Assembly: GCA_009733775.1 (NCBI GenBank)
Contig: WOGZ01000372.1
Location: forward strand, 1-29,553
Origin: Alectoria sarmentosa
Lineage: Eukaryota; Ascomycota; Lecanoromycetes; Lecanorales; Parmeliaceae
Length of the DNA stretch: 29,553 nt
Direction: 5' to 3'
In this document: positions 1 to 11,132 of the stretch, piece after piece
How positions within the stretch are numbered: position 1 is the first letter of the stretch
Layout: every line of letters starts with the position of its first letter
Notes under the pieces: model-generated
The model's database searches: none
What the model saw: only the letters and a program-made list of their open reading frames with translations
What the model was told of the DNA's origin: nothing
Translations under genes and position numbers: made by a program

Positions 1-29
1 TTAAAGTCGATATTCTCGATATTTATCTT

Positions 30-115
30 TCGATATTTATATTTTAAAATCGATATCTTCGATATTTATTTCTCGATGTTTATATTTTAAAATCGATATT
101 TTCGATATTTATTTT
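30..115. repeat. Tandem repeat, 43-bp unit x2
   Basis: Two adjacent 43-bp units start at 30 and 73, each beginning tcgatatttat or tcgatgtttat and containing ttttaaaatcgatat followed by cgatatttattt. They differ at a few positions, mainly transitions. The array may begin before the window. No function is suggested. Confidence 0.6.
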
Positions 116-579
116 TTAATGTTTAAATTCTTATATCGATAAAAAATAACTTATAAATTTTTCTTATTTTTTTTTCGATATAATCGCTTTTATATATTTA
201 TCGATTATATATTAATTAATCTTTAATATGCATTTAATAATTTGAAAATAAAATTTTCAAAAAATCGTTTTTTTTTATAAAAAGTGAAATTTGTTATATA
301 AAACATCGTGACGAATATGTTTAAAAGAATATAATCGTTTTTAAATTTCGATATTTTCATTTTTATTATTCGCGATTAATTTTATTGTTATTATTTATTA
401 AAAAAGAAAAAAGAAAGAGAAAAAGAATTATCGTCGTCGATTTTATTATCGTTATTCGATATTTATTTTATTTATTCGACGCACATCTCATTATCGTTAT
501 TCGATATTTATTTTAATTATTCGACGCACATTTTATTATCGTTATTCGATGTTTATTTTGTTTATTTAACGCTTATTTT

Positions 580-999
580 ATTGTTATTATTCGATTTTAA
601 TTCTCTTGAAAATCGAAATTCGTGTTTTTTAAAAAGCATTTATTACGCGCTCGATAATCTTATTGTCATTATTCGAAAATTATTTCATTATCGTTATCTT
701 ACGCTTAAGAAATTATCGTTATTCGAAATTTATTTTATTATCATTATTCGATTTTGATTTTTATAAAAATCGAAATTCGTATTTTATTAAAATACTTTTA
801 TTATGCGCTCGAGGATCTCATTGTTATTATTCGATATTTATTATACGCTCGATAATCTCATTATCGTTATTTAATATTTATTTTAATTATTCGACATTTA
901 TTTCATTATTGTTATTCGATTTTAATTTTCGTGAGAATTTAAATTCGTATTTTTCGCACATTTTCATTGTGCGCTCGATAACTTTATTGTTATTATTCG
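580..999. repeat. Degenerate repeat, about 160-bp period, three copies
   Basis: Three related copies lie at about 580-675, 737-833 and 904-999, spaced 157 and 167 bp apart. Each begins with a form of attgttattattcgatttt, passes through an aatcgaaattcgt-like core and ends with gcgctcga followed by ttattgttattattcg. The interval 421-580 carries shorter related units (ttatcgttattcgatattta and tcgacgcaca). The copies differ mostly by C/T and G/A changes. The 123-residue open frame across 663-1034 is a by-product of this repeat, not a gene. Confidence 0.6.
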
Positions 1000-3680
1000 A
1001 TAATTACTTTATTTATTTAGCGCTCGACGTTTAAGAAAAAAGAAAAGAAAAAATATATAAAAAATATTAATGTATGCGATTGCAGAAAGAGTGTGATTTT
1101 TTTATCTTTGTTATTTAGTTTTCAGCGTCGTAAGTGTTAAAATTCGTAATTTTGTTATATAATTTTATTCGAGTGAAAATATTAAAATAATTAAATTCGT
1201 TTCATTTTCTTTATTCGACTATCGTCGAGTGTAAATTTAATAAATTTATATTTTATATAACATTTTAATTAAGTAATTTATTATCTATTTTTAATATACG
1301 AATTATTATTATTAATAATATTCGATCGAGATTCACAATTTATTATTATAATATAAAAATCTTTTTATAAAAAATTCGATATTTAAGTTAAATTATTTAC
1401 GATCTTTTATTTTGAAATAAATGAATAAACGAAACGAAGTAATTAAAACTTGAAACGTTATTTACGTATTTATTATAATTATATCTAAAACGATTGAATT
1501 AAATAAATATTTATAATCAAATTTGCGAATAATAATAATGTTTTAATCTTTATAAATATATCGTTTTTTTATATAAATAAAGATTTTTATTTTTATATAA
1601 GCTTTAACTTTAATATTATTAATTATATTATTATTCGAAAACGTTTTAATGTTATAAAAGTAAAAGATATTATCGATTATATATAAAACGTTTTTTTTTA
1701 TATACGCGATAACTTGAATAAAACACAACTTGCGATAATTAAATAAGTTAATCGTTATAAAAAAAAATCTCGTTTTTTTTAATAATAAAAACATCGTTAT
1801 AAATAAATTATTTAAGATATTAAATAATAAAATGTTCGATTTATTTAAAATTATATTTATTATCGATTTTTTTTATAAACTGAAATTATTTAAAATTATA
1901 AAGATTTATAACGTTTTTTATTTTAAATTTTTAAATTTCATTATTATTAATTTATTATCTAATTAAAAAAATCTTTTTTTAAAAAATTTTATCGTTAAAA
2001 ACAAAAATAAATAAATTGTTAAAGATATATTAAATTCAAAAAGATTATAAAATCGTTTTAAATATAAAATTAAATAAAAAAACGTTAATAAAGATTTTAA
2101 TTAATATAATATTAATAAAAATAAATTCGATAATGCAAAAAACGTAATAAAAGACTTTTATAAAAGATATTTAAATAAATTAAAATAAAAAGATTAAACA
2201 TTATTTGATTAAGTTAGCGATTGATTTATAAAAAGATTTTATTATTTATTTTTTCTCTTTTTTTTTTTTTTTTTATAATCGTCGTTATTATAATAAATAA
2301 TAACGATTATATATAATTTTCGATTATTATATATGCGTTTTTACGTTATTTTTTTAATAATAAAATCGATCGATAATAACGATATATTAATTTATAATTT
2401 AAATAAACACGCGAGCTTCGTTATTTATATTATAAACATTTTTTAAAATTTTATAACGTTATTTTAAAATCTCGTTATTATTATTATTTATTTAATTTAA
2501 TATTATATATATAATAATTCACGAAAAAAAATTATTTAAAAAATTATTAAAATATATATAAAATTTAAATAAAATTTAACGTTTACGATTCGATTCGATT
2601 CGAAAAACTTTATTTAATTATATAATTTAATTTTTACGATTTTTTCTTTATTTAAAATATAAAATATTAAATAATATTAAATATTTAAATGCTTCGACGA
2701 CGATTATAACGTTAATTTTTTATTAAATCACGTTATTTTTAAACGTTTAAAATAATAAAATATTATAATATCGACGATGTTATAAACGAATTTCTTACGA
2801 TATATTATTATCGTTATTATCGTTAACTTTTTTCAATTGAAAATAATTATTAATTAAATGTTTCGAAGATATAAAATAAATTATAAACACATTTTTTTAA
2901 TTTTTATAACGTTAAAACATCGCTTTTTGAAAAAAGAAGATAATATTATAAACGTATTTTACATTTTTAATAAAATTAACTTTTCTTTAATATTATATTT
3001 TTTTAATATTATTTAATTAAACTTAACGTGATTTAATAAAGACATTTATTTTTATATAAATGTTTTTTTTTTATATATATTTCTTCTCACTTAGTTATTT
3101 TATTTAATACATTTATATAATATAACTTTATATTAATGTTAATAAAACGAGTATATTTTTCGACGTTAATAATTAAATAAATAATTTAAAACTAAAGCTT
3201 AAAGTTTAAAACATTTTTTTATATAAAACATTTAATTTCTTTATATAAAATATTTAATTTTTTTATATACGAATATTAAATTTTATTTTATCGAGAATTT
3301 AATTTTATATTATCGAATTATTAAAATATAATAATGAGATAAAATGCGATATAAAAAATAAATTAACTATTTTCTTAAAACTTTTTTAAAGCAATTTTTT
3401 ATATAATAAAAAAAATTGATATAATAATAAATTAAAGAAAGTTGAAAATTAATTATTTTTTTAATATAAGTATCGTATTCTCTTTTAAATACAATTATAA
3501 AATATTAATTTCAATTTCTTCGTATAAAATATTTAATATATTTTAAATTTTTATATTAAAATATTAAGCTTTTATTTTTATTTAAGTATTTATAATAAAA
3601 AAACTTAAATGTTTACATTAAAACGTTATAACGTATATTAAATTTCTGCGTTAAAGCAATAAATTTTTATATTAAAGATA

Positions 3681-3685
3681 TTAAG
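3681..3685. repeat. Target-site duplication, left copy (ttaag)
   Basis: The five bases ttaag directly precede the left LTR and are repeated exactly at 10436-10440, directly after the right LTR. A 5-bp duplication is usual for Ty3/gypsy integrases. Confidence 0.75.
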
Positions 3686-3908
3686 TATTAGAAACTTAAT
3701 ATATATATAATAACTTATATTAATAATATATAAAAAATGTTATTTATGAAAAGTAATTATAAAAAACGACATTATAAAAAAAATGCGTATTCGTTAAAAC
3801 GTTAAATTAAATATAAATTAGCGTAAATATAAAAATATATCGAAAGTATTAAGTATATTAAATATTAATACAAATATGACATAAATATATAAAAAAGAAA
3901 TTATAACA
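3686..3908 (-). repeat. 3' LTR of the chromovirus (223 bp)
   Basis: On the plus strand it begins tattagaaac and ends ttataaca, consistent with original TGTTA...TAACA ends in which one G became A. It aligns along its whole length with 10214-10435 with a single 1-bp length difference in an A-run. Nearly all mismatches between the copies are transitions; the one clear transversion is in cgaaagt versus cgaacgt. Confidence 0.88.
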
Positions 3909-3923
3909 TTATTTTTCTTCTTA
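3909..3923 (-). other. Polypurine tract next to the 3' LTR
   Basis: On the minus strand this reads TAAGAAGAAAAATAA and abuts the 3' LTR directly. That is where the plus-strand primer of an LTR retrotransposon lies. Base composition is AT-rich everywhere here, so the position is stronger evidence than the sequence. Confidence 0.55.
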
Positions 3924-4093
3924 AAATCGAAGCTTCTGCGACGATTTTTTGATAAATTTTTTTATATTCGTGACGCGCGTTTAAATGTAAACGAAATAAC
4001 GTTCTCAATTATTATAATTCAATATTTCGATTCGAATTCGAGATCGTTATAAGCGAAAAAATTATATATTAATAATGCTAATAAAGAACTTTA

Positions 4094-7054
4094 TTAAAAT
4101 AATTTTTTGAACGAAAAATGAAATTTAGGTTTATTTGAATATTTATAATAATAATCGACGATTAAGTTAAAGCTTTTTATCGCGTTAACGAATAATTATT
4201 ATAACGAATTATTATAAACTTTTGATTCGATGTATTTAATTTTATATATAAAACATTTCTTTTTGCTTATAATAAAATCTTTCATTTTTTCATCGATTTT
4301 GAATTCGAGAATTTCTTCAATTTTTCAAATTTCACTTTTCTTATCAATATCGATAAATAATAATAAAATTATGCGTTATTTTAAAAGAAAATTATTATTA
4401 TTCAAATGAAATAATTATGAATAAAAGATAAAATATAATCTTTTTATCGATGTTAAAGAATTTAATTCATATATTAATTCGTAAAATTTAATAATTTTAA
4501 ATAATTCAAGATTTTTATAATTAAGCGACTTATTTAATTTAATAATTTTAATATTTCGATTATTTAACATTATTACATTATTTATCATAAATTTCGATAT
4601 AAAAAAACGATATTTATCAATTTATTCTTTTTATAAAATTCGAAATTATTCGAATTATTTCTTTACGTGTTCTCTTATTCGATTTATCTTGTTTATGAAA
4701 ATATCGACGAATTAAATTTATCTTTTAATTCGCTGATTAATAAATTGATTTTAAAGATTAAAAAATTTTAATTTTAATCGCGAAATGTATTCTTTGATTA
4801 AGAGAAAAAAAGATAAATTCGTGAAAATGTTTTTATTAAAATTTGTTTCAAATTTCGCAAATGAAAATTAGATTACTTAATTATTTTAATTATAATTAAC
4901 ATATGCTCGCAAGAATTATTTAAACGACGCATTAACATTTTCGATTTAATTATTTATTTTAAAATGAAAGACAATGAAGAGTAATGATTTTGTTTTCACT
5001 TTGTAACATAATCTTTTTTAAAAATGAGCGATGAATTAAATATCACGATTAAAGATGATGAAAAACGAATATTTTTTCTTTTATCAAATTCATTCGATAA
5101 AGATTTATATAATTATCTTCATTTCGAAAAAATTTAAAAATATAAACTTTTTCTTCTTAAATAATTTATTTATTATTATTATAAAATGTTAATAAAAGCG
5201 ATTATATTTTAAATAAATCGATAAAAAGATAATAAAGTCGATAAAAATGTTTTATTAATAACGATTTAAGATAAATAAAAACTGAAATAACTTTTATTTA
5301 TTTTCACGATAAGTTTTTAATTTTTTATAAATGTAATAGTTTTTAATATAACGTGTTATTAAGTTTATTATTCGAAATTAATAATAATAACGTGATAATT
5401 TATTATAAATAAATGATTTATTTGCGTGTTTATTAAAAGAAATATTATATATGTTTTTGATAATTATAATGCGTAAATTCGAATCGTTCGATATATAAAG
5501 TTTATCGTTTATATATAACAAATTTTTATAAATTTTGCAATTTTTCAATTCGAGTTTAACGTTATTTTTGATAATATTCAAAAAGAGTTTTCTTTAATTT
5601 AAAATCTTTATTTAAATAATATCTTAAATAACATTATTATATTTATAAGCGTTTTTTATTTAACGTAATAAATTCGAAGTTTTAATAACGAAGATTTTTC
5701 TTAATTCAATATTTGATTTCTTTTCAAAAATCTTTATTAAAAATTTTGAAAATTATTTTATATTTAATTTTTCATTATCGAGATTATTTTATTCACTTAA
5801 TTCGTATATTATCGTAATTAAATAAGTTATATCTTTTTTTATTTCGTTTAATAATATGAAAATAAGTTGCGCGATATTCTTTATTCCTTTTTTCAAATTA
5901 TCGTTTTTGAAAATAATCTAATAACGATATTAAATACGATTATTATTATCGTTTTTCGAAAAGTTTCTTATTTTTCGTATTAAGTTATCGAATTTAATAT
6001 TTTATTTCTCAAAACGATACGTAATGCGAAAATTAAATTTTGATAAAAATTTTATTTATTTAACTTGACGTGAATTTAGTTATTTCGATAACATAAAATA
6101 TTATAAATTTTTATGATTTGAGATGACTTAAATGAGATTTTTTATAAAGATTTTCGTAAATATTAAATATCACTCTTCGAATGCACGAATTATAATCATA
6201 AATTCTTTATTATAAATATCGTAATTATATTTTATCGACGACATCTTTTTAAAAAAAAATGCGATAGATTTTAAAATTTCATTATTTTCTTTTTATAACA
6301 ATACGACGATTATTACGTAATTGAATATATTAATTTTTAATCACGTCTTTTTATTTAAATGAAAATAAGCAAATATATATGCGATAATAAATGTTTTTTT
6401 AAGTGCATCAAATGCGAGTTGTTCGAGTTTATTCTTTATTCAAAAATATATAAAGTTTTTCTTTTATTCGATATATATGAGATTGATAAAAAATGTAATA
6501 ATTTTCAAATATCCCGAAATGAATTTGTAATAAAAGTTGATAAAGTTTAAAAATATTTATATATCTTTAATGCAGTTAAACTTTTTTCATTGTATGATCG
6601 TATCGATTTTCTTAAAATTCATTTCGATTTCGTCGATAATAATAATAAAATCGAAATATTTGATTTAAATAATATAAAAATCGCATTTATTGATATTTAA
6701 ATAAAGTTTAATTTATTAAAGTTTTTTCAAAATCTTTTTCATATAAAGAACGTGCTTTTTTTTAATATTATTATAAATAAAAATATTATTAAAATATGTC
6801 GTGCAAAAGACGTTTAAATATTTTTTTAATACATTATTAATAAATGTTTAAAATGTTGCAAAAGCGTTATATAAATTAAATAACATTATTATATATTTAT
6901 AAAAATTATATTTCGTAAAAAAAACAATTTTTTTTTTATAATTTTTTTTTATTCGAATCTCGTTAAAGATAATTATAATATCGAATTTATTATAAATTTA
7001 AATTGCATAAAGTTTGATTAAAGTTTTTTTAATTAAAGACGATGCGTTTCGATT
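4094..7054 (-). pseudogene. Chromovirus pol remnant: RT, RNase H, integrase, chromodomain
   Basis: One minus-strand frame (codons starting at positions equal to 1 modulo 3) reads through all pol domains with scattered stops. Reverse transcriptase is at about 7054-6580, with YFNN at 6796-6785 where YxDD is expected and a degraded MPFGL..APATF region upstream. The RNase H end and linker are at about 6058-5880 (FNFRITYR). The integrase His-Cys finger is at about 5480-5300; its second Cys pair is read as Tyr/Lys codons, and a Trp position is TAA beside YYY at 5381. The integrase core has its first Asp in FIDFI (codon 5239-5237), the second Asp changed to Asn (codon 5050-5048 in FNRD), and the Glu of the HPE motif changed to Lys. 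The integrase C-terminal domain follows (KFMINNVIML, RNIKIIKLNKSLNYKNL). A chromodomain at about 4340-4110 (KIEEILEFKID) runs to a stop at 4096-4094. The protease was not located. All catalytic sites named are damaged. Confidence 0.9.
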
Positions 7055-8279
7055 AAAAATAATGAAAATATTAAAAGCTCGATAATTAACATAAAGTTTA
7101 AATTCTTTATTAAACTTTTTAACGATAAAAATAAAGACGATATAAAATAATGTGCTTAATTAAATATATCTCTTCTTTAACATCTTATCAATAAATTTCT
7201 TAATTATTAATGTTTATTTTTTAAATATATTATAAATTTTATTCGTAAATGATGAAGTCTCTTTTTTAAAATGTATTTTATAATTTATAAAACGATTTAA
7301 TAACAACTTGTTTACTTTTATAAAATTTTATATTTTAATTGATTTATAATATGTTTTAAGTATACGCATCTTTAATTTCTTTATATTAAAAGACTTTTTT
7401 CTCATTTTATTAAAGAATTTTTTATAATCATTTATTATTATCGCAAAAACGTTCATTATAAAATTAATCTTTTCGGAAAATGAAAAAAATTGAGATAATT
7501 ATTCGAAATCTTGAAATCATATTACGATAATCTCATTTTTTAATTTCTTCGTTATTTTAATAAAGGTTAAAACGAAGATTTTTGTTATATTAGCGTGTTT
7601 AAAAGAATTTTTAAAAATCTCTTAATTTTTTTTTTCGTTATAAATCGTTATAAATTTATTATGTAAAAAAAAAAATATATAAAATAATCGAAATTGAGAA
7701 TAATGATTTTCTTTTTAAATAAAATATGAAAATTATGTTACTTCAATTAAGACATTTTCAAAATAATTTTCAATTATTTAAATGTGATAACGAGACATTA
7801 TAATTTTTTTACGTGATTTTTTCTAATTAATTTAATTAAAATCATATATGTAATATTAAATATAAATTTATCGTTCGTTAAGCGCAATTTATAAAATTTA
7901 AATAAAATTATTTTCGATAATTTATTTTTTATAATAAAGGTAACGTTCATAAAATTATATATAAAAATTTTAATATTAATTAAATAATTAACTTTGACAA
8001 CACTTTTATTGATATAAACTTATTTATAAAAATTTAATTATCGTTTATATTGTAATAATGCTTCGATGACGATAATATAAGTTAAAAGCGTAACGAAAAC
8101 GAAAAAGCTTTCTTCTTTTAATTTTTTGATTTTTATATATAAACGTTTTTTCAAATCTCTAACGACGATTTAATTAAAAACATTTAAGTTTTCGATTTTC
8201 CAAAAAATTTAATAAGTTTTTGATTCTTTTCAACTTTAATTTTTATCGTTTTTATTATAATTTTCATTTAATTTTTATT

Positions 8280-8999
8280 AAAAAACTTTGCGTTTTAATA
8301 TAATATATTCTCATCATCGAAACGATAATTAATTTTAAAACATTTTCAATAACGATTCTCTTTCACGATTCGATTAATTAGAATTCTTGAATAATAATAT
8401 TTAATATTTTGATATAAAAATTCTTATTTGAAATTGTCTGATCGATTGTTACTTTCTCCTTTATCGAAAAAAAAATTATTATTGTATATTAATAATTTAA
8501 AGAATTCTTCAATTGCTTTTTAATCGTTTTTAAATTTATTATCTTTATTTGAAAATGCATTATCGATAATTTTTAAATTAACGATAATATAACGTAAACG
8601 AACGATTATATTTTAAAATAAAATAAAGTTTTCATTAAAAATTCGATATTTTAATTATATATTAATTCATCGCTTTAAATTAAACATTTTCAAAATGTTT
8701 ATATAATTTAAAAAAGCGATAATTGCATTAAAACGAGTATAAAAGATTTCGAAAAATTTATTTTTATTTTTAACACTTATATCGAAGTTTGAGTTATAAA
8801 GTTCAATATTTAATTTGATAAATTTATCGTATATTTTAAACATGTTTTTTAATTTCTTAATTATTTCGTTTATCGTGAAGTAAAAATTGTGATAAATTAT
8901 ATTCGAATAAGTTTTAATGATATCGAAGGTCGTATTTTTGCAATAATCTCTCACATAATCGATTTTATCGAATTTAATAAAAATTTGTTCAACATTTTA
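8280..8999 (-). pseudogene. Chromovirus gag remnant
   Basis: The minus-strand frame with codons at positions equal to 2 modulo 3 contains an open piece at 8954-8667. Its segments (RDYCKNTTFDIIKT, FFEIFYTRFNAIIAFLNY, then NLKR) match the retrotransposon gag (capsid) pattern of fungal Ty3/gypsy elements, in which a phrase like 'F..F..RF...IAPL....KI..LKR' is conserved. Upstream the frame continues to at least 8999 after a TAA. Downstream it runs with stops to about 8280, where KCFK in a Cys-containing context may be what is left of a zinc knuckle. Gag sits in a different frame from pol, offset by +1. The true start, probably above 9000, was not resolved. Confidence 0.75.
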
Positions 9000-10213
9000 T
9001 TTAAACTTCGCATAAAAATGTATATATTAATCGTTTCACTTATAACGATCTTTTTTAAAACCCTTAAAGTTTTTCACGTTCGGGTAATGTTTATTAATAT
9101 TAATAACGATTTTTATATTCGTAACATTTATTTTTATAGTAGATATATAATGTCAATTGTTTTTTTTTAAGAAATTAATAAAAAAAAGCGTTATTATAAC
9201 GTGAATGAACTTTTATATAATATTTCTTCGCATTAAAATTCATTAATTCTTTTTCATATAATTGTTACATAATCGTAACGCTAATTTTAAATTATTCGTT
9301 TTCACGATATAAATTCTTTATTATCGTATAATATTTATCTCATAATCGTCGAATTTTCGTCGCATTTTCTTTTTCTTTGATAATACGAATATTGACGTTT
9401 TTTAATTAATAAATCAAGATACGAGATTTCATTTTAATTTTATTTGCTTTTTTATCGATTTATATATTCTCTTATTAAAATACAATTAAGTTTTCTCGAT
9501 AGATTTAAACACTCTTAATTATATTTTTAAATGCATTACGTTATTTTTTAAAAGATTTAATTGCATTATTAACGAAGTTTTTAAATAAATTAATAATCGC
9601 ATAAACGAAATTCGCGTTATTTTCAATAATATTCGTCAGTAAAACTTCGTCTTAAAAATCGTTTAATTCGATAATGAATCTTTTAACGCGTCGACGTAAT
9701 TTTCTTTAATAATTTTCGAACATTTTCGATTAAGCGTCTTTTGACGACTTTTTCATTATATTAAATAAAAACGAATTCTCATAATTCGAGTTTTAATTAT
9801 ATTTATCGAAACTATTAAATAATAAAGAATATTGCATTTCTTTTATTACATTTACTACGATATTTTAATTTTAATTTTATATTTTAACAGATTTTAATAT
9901 AAACGTTATTTTTTAATTCATAAAAAAGTTCGATAAAATATCGATTTCACGTTTTATTCGTAATCTTAATCTTTCGTAAATAAAAGATTTTAATATAATT
10001 ATAATTTAAATTTAATTATTTGCAAAATTAAAACGATCGTTCTTTTTTGATTAATTTCGCGAATTCATTAATTTGATTCGCGTTTTAAGTTTTTGATATA
10101 TTATCGTTTAAATGTTAATAGTAAAATATTATCGTGATTAATGCGTCTCTTTAAATATATCTTTAATTTCGTTAACAACTCGTTATTGTTTAAAAGAAAA
10201 ATAAATAATATTA

Positions 10214-10435
10214 TATTAAAGACTTAATGTGTATATAATGACTTATATTAATAATATATAAAAAATATTATTTATGAAAAGTAATTACAAAAAACGATAT
10301 TATAAAAAAAATGCGCACTCGTTAAAACGCTAAGTTAAATATAAACTAGCGCAAATATGAAAATATATCGAACGTATTAAATATATTAAATATTAATGCA
10401 AATATGATATAAGCATATAAAAAAAAATTATAATA
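10214..10435 (-). repeat. 5' LTR of the chromovirus (222 bp)
   Basis: This is the second LTR copy. It begins tattaaagac and ends ttataata, from original TGTTA...TAACA ends, and is offset 6528 bp from the left copy. It keeps C or G at several places where the left copy has T or A (gcgcactcg versus gcgtattcg; actagcgcaaat versus attagcgtaaat), and the reverse also occurs. So the two LTRs were mutated independently. The eight minus-strand bases just inside it (TAATATTA) would fit a RIP-altered primer site TGGTATCA, but this is weak. Confidence 0.88.
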
Positions 10436-10440
10436 TTAAG
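10436..10440. repeat. Target-site duplication, right copy (ttaag)
   Basis: Exact copy of 3681-3685 at the outer edge of the 5' LTR. Confidence 0.75.
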
Positions 10441-10549
10441 TTTTTATATTAAAGCGTTATAACGTATATTAAATTTATATATTAAAACGTTAAAGTTTTA
10501 GATTTTTATTAAGTGCTTAATACGTTAATAAAAATATACGAAATAAAGA

Positions 10550-10605
10550 ATTACGTATATATATTAAAAGATTACGTATATATATTAAAAAATTACGTAC
10601 GATTA
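10550..10605. repeat. Tandem repeat, 21-bp unit, about 2.7 copies
   Basis: The unit attacgtatatatattaaaa starts at 10550 and 10571, and a partial diverged copy (attacgtacgatta) starts at 10592. Confidence 0.6.
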
Positions 10606-10649
10606 TTAAGAGTTTAAAGTTATTATAAAATTAAAATTAATAAAAAATA

Positions 10650-11132
10650 TACGCTACGCAATTAAGCGAGGTTTTAACGAAATGAAATTAAATTAAAATA
10701 AGATTTTTCTTTAAAATAACGAAATATAGCTCGTTTTTTCATTAAGTTTATTAATTAAATTAATTCGAAACTATTATTTTTATAACGATTTCTTAAATAT
10801 AATTTCGCATATTATTTAATTATCTTTTTAAACATTTTTTTAAATATTTATATTTCGAATCTTGATTTAAGTTGCAATATCGTATTTTTCGCTTTTTTTT
10901 TATTTTAATTTTAACGTGCAATAGTTAATTTAATGAAATTATTTAAAAATAATGTTTAAAAATAATTTAATTAAATATCTTAACGAGATAACGAAATATA
11001 TTTCGAAATTTCGACGCTAAAGCGAGACGATATTAAGGTTTCGAGAAACTCGAAATCTTATTTCGAAATCTTATTTTAATTTTATTTTAATTTATTTTCT
11101 CGTCGAGATATCTTATTTCGTTGCGTAGCGTA
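10650..11132. mobile_element. Probable non-autonomous TIR transposon (MITE-like, 483 bp)
   Basis: A 12-bp sequence TACGCTACGCAA at 10650-10661 has its exact reverse complement TTGCGTAGCGTA at 11121-11132. The element is flanked by identical 8-bp repeats aaaaaata at 10642-10649 and 11133-11140. Subterminal segments are also related in inverted orientation (AAATTAAATTAAAATAAGATTT-like on each side). No transposase frame is visible inside. An 8-bp target duplication is the hAT superfamily size, but the terminal bases are not the usual hAT ones, so the superfamily is left open. The A-rich flanks weaken the duplication evidence; the GC-containing 12-bp inverted repeat in such AT-rich DNA is the stronger part. 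Confidence 0.6.

Larger units (their letters stand above)
3686..10435 (-). mobile_element. RIP-mutated Ty3/gypsy chromovirus, LTR to LTR
   Basis: This is a complete 6.75-kb LTR retrotransposon on the minus strand. It has direct-repeat LTRs (3686-3908 and 10214-10435), a 5-bp target duplication, a purine-rich tract on the minus strand abutting the 3' LTR, gag near the 5' LTR, and pol in the order reverse transcriptase, RNase H, integrase, chromodomain. RT before integrase identifies Ty3/gypsy, and the C-terminal chromodomain marks a chromovirus. Coding damage is almost all of the transition type, giving W or Q to stop, D to N, C to Y and P to F/L/S, as expected from RIP. The pol frame keeps register for about 3 kb, so indels are few. 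It cannot encode a functional protein. Structural boundaries and domain order are read directly from the sequence; the RIP cause is inferred. Confidence 0.92.

Noticed and set aside
1543..1794. 83-residue minus-strand frame in AT-rich DNA
   Set aside because: Composed of Ile, Lys, Asn, Phe and Tyr as expected of any AT-rich frame; no motif found.
6359..6550. 63-residue plus-strand frame with several Cys (CDNKCFFKCIKCE)
   Set aside because: It looked like a small Cys-rich protein but lies antisense to the pol remnant, between its RT and RNase H segments, and has no other support.
8889..9170. 93-residue plus-strand frame
   Set aside because: Antisense to the gag remnant of the minus-strand retrotransposon; composition is simply AT-driven.
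10190..10213. Primer-binding site of the retrotransposon
   Set aside because: TAATATTA just inside the 5' LTR could be a RIP-altered TGGTATCA, but eight AT-only bases fit too many originals to be claimed as a feature.
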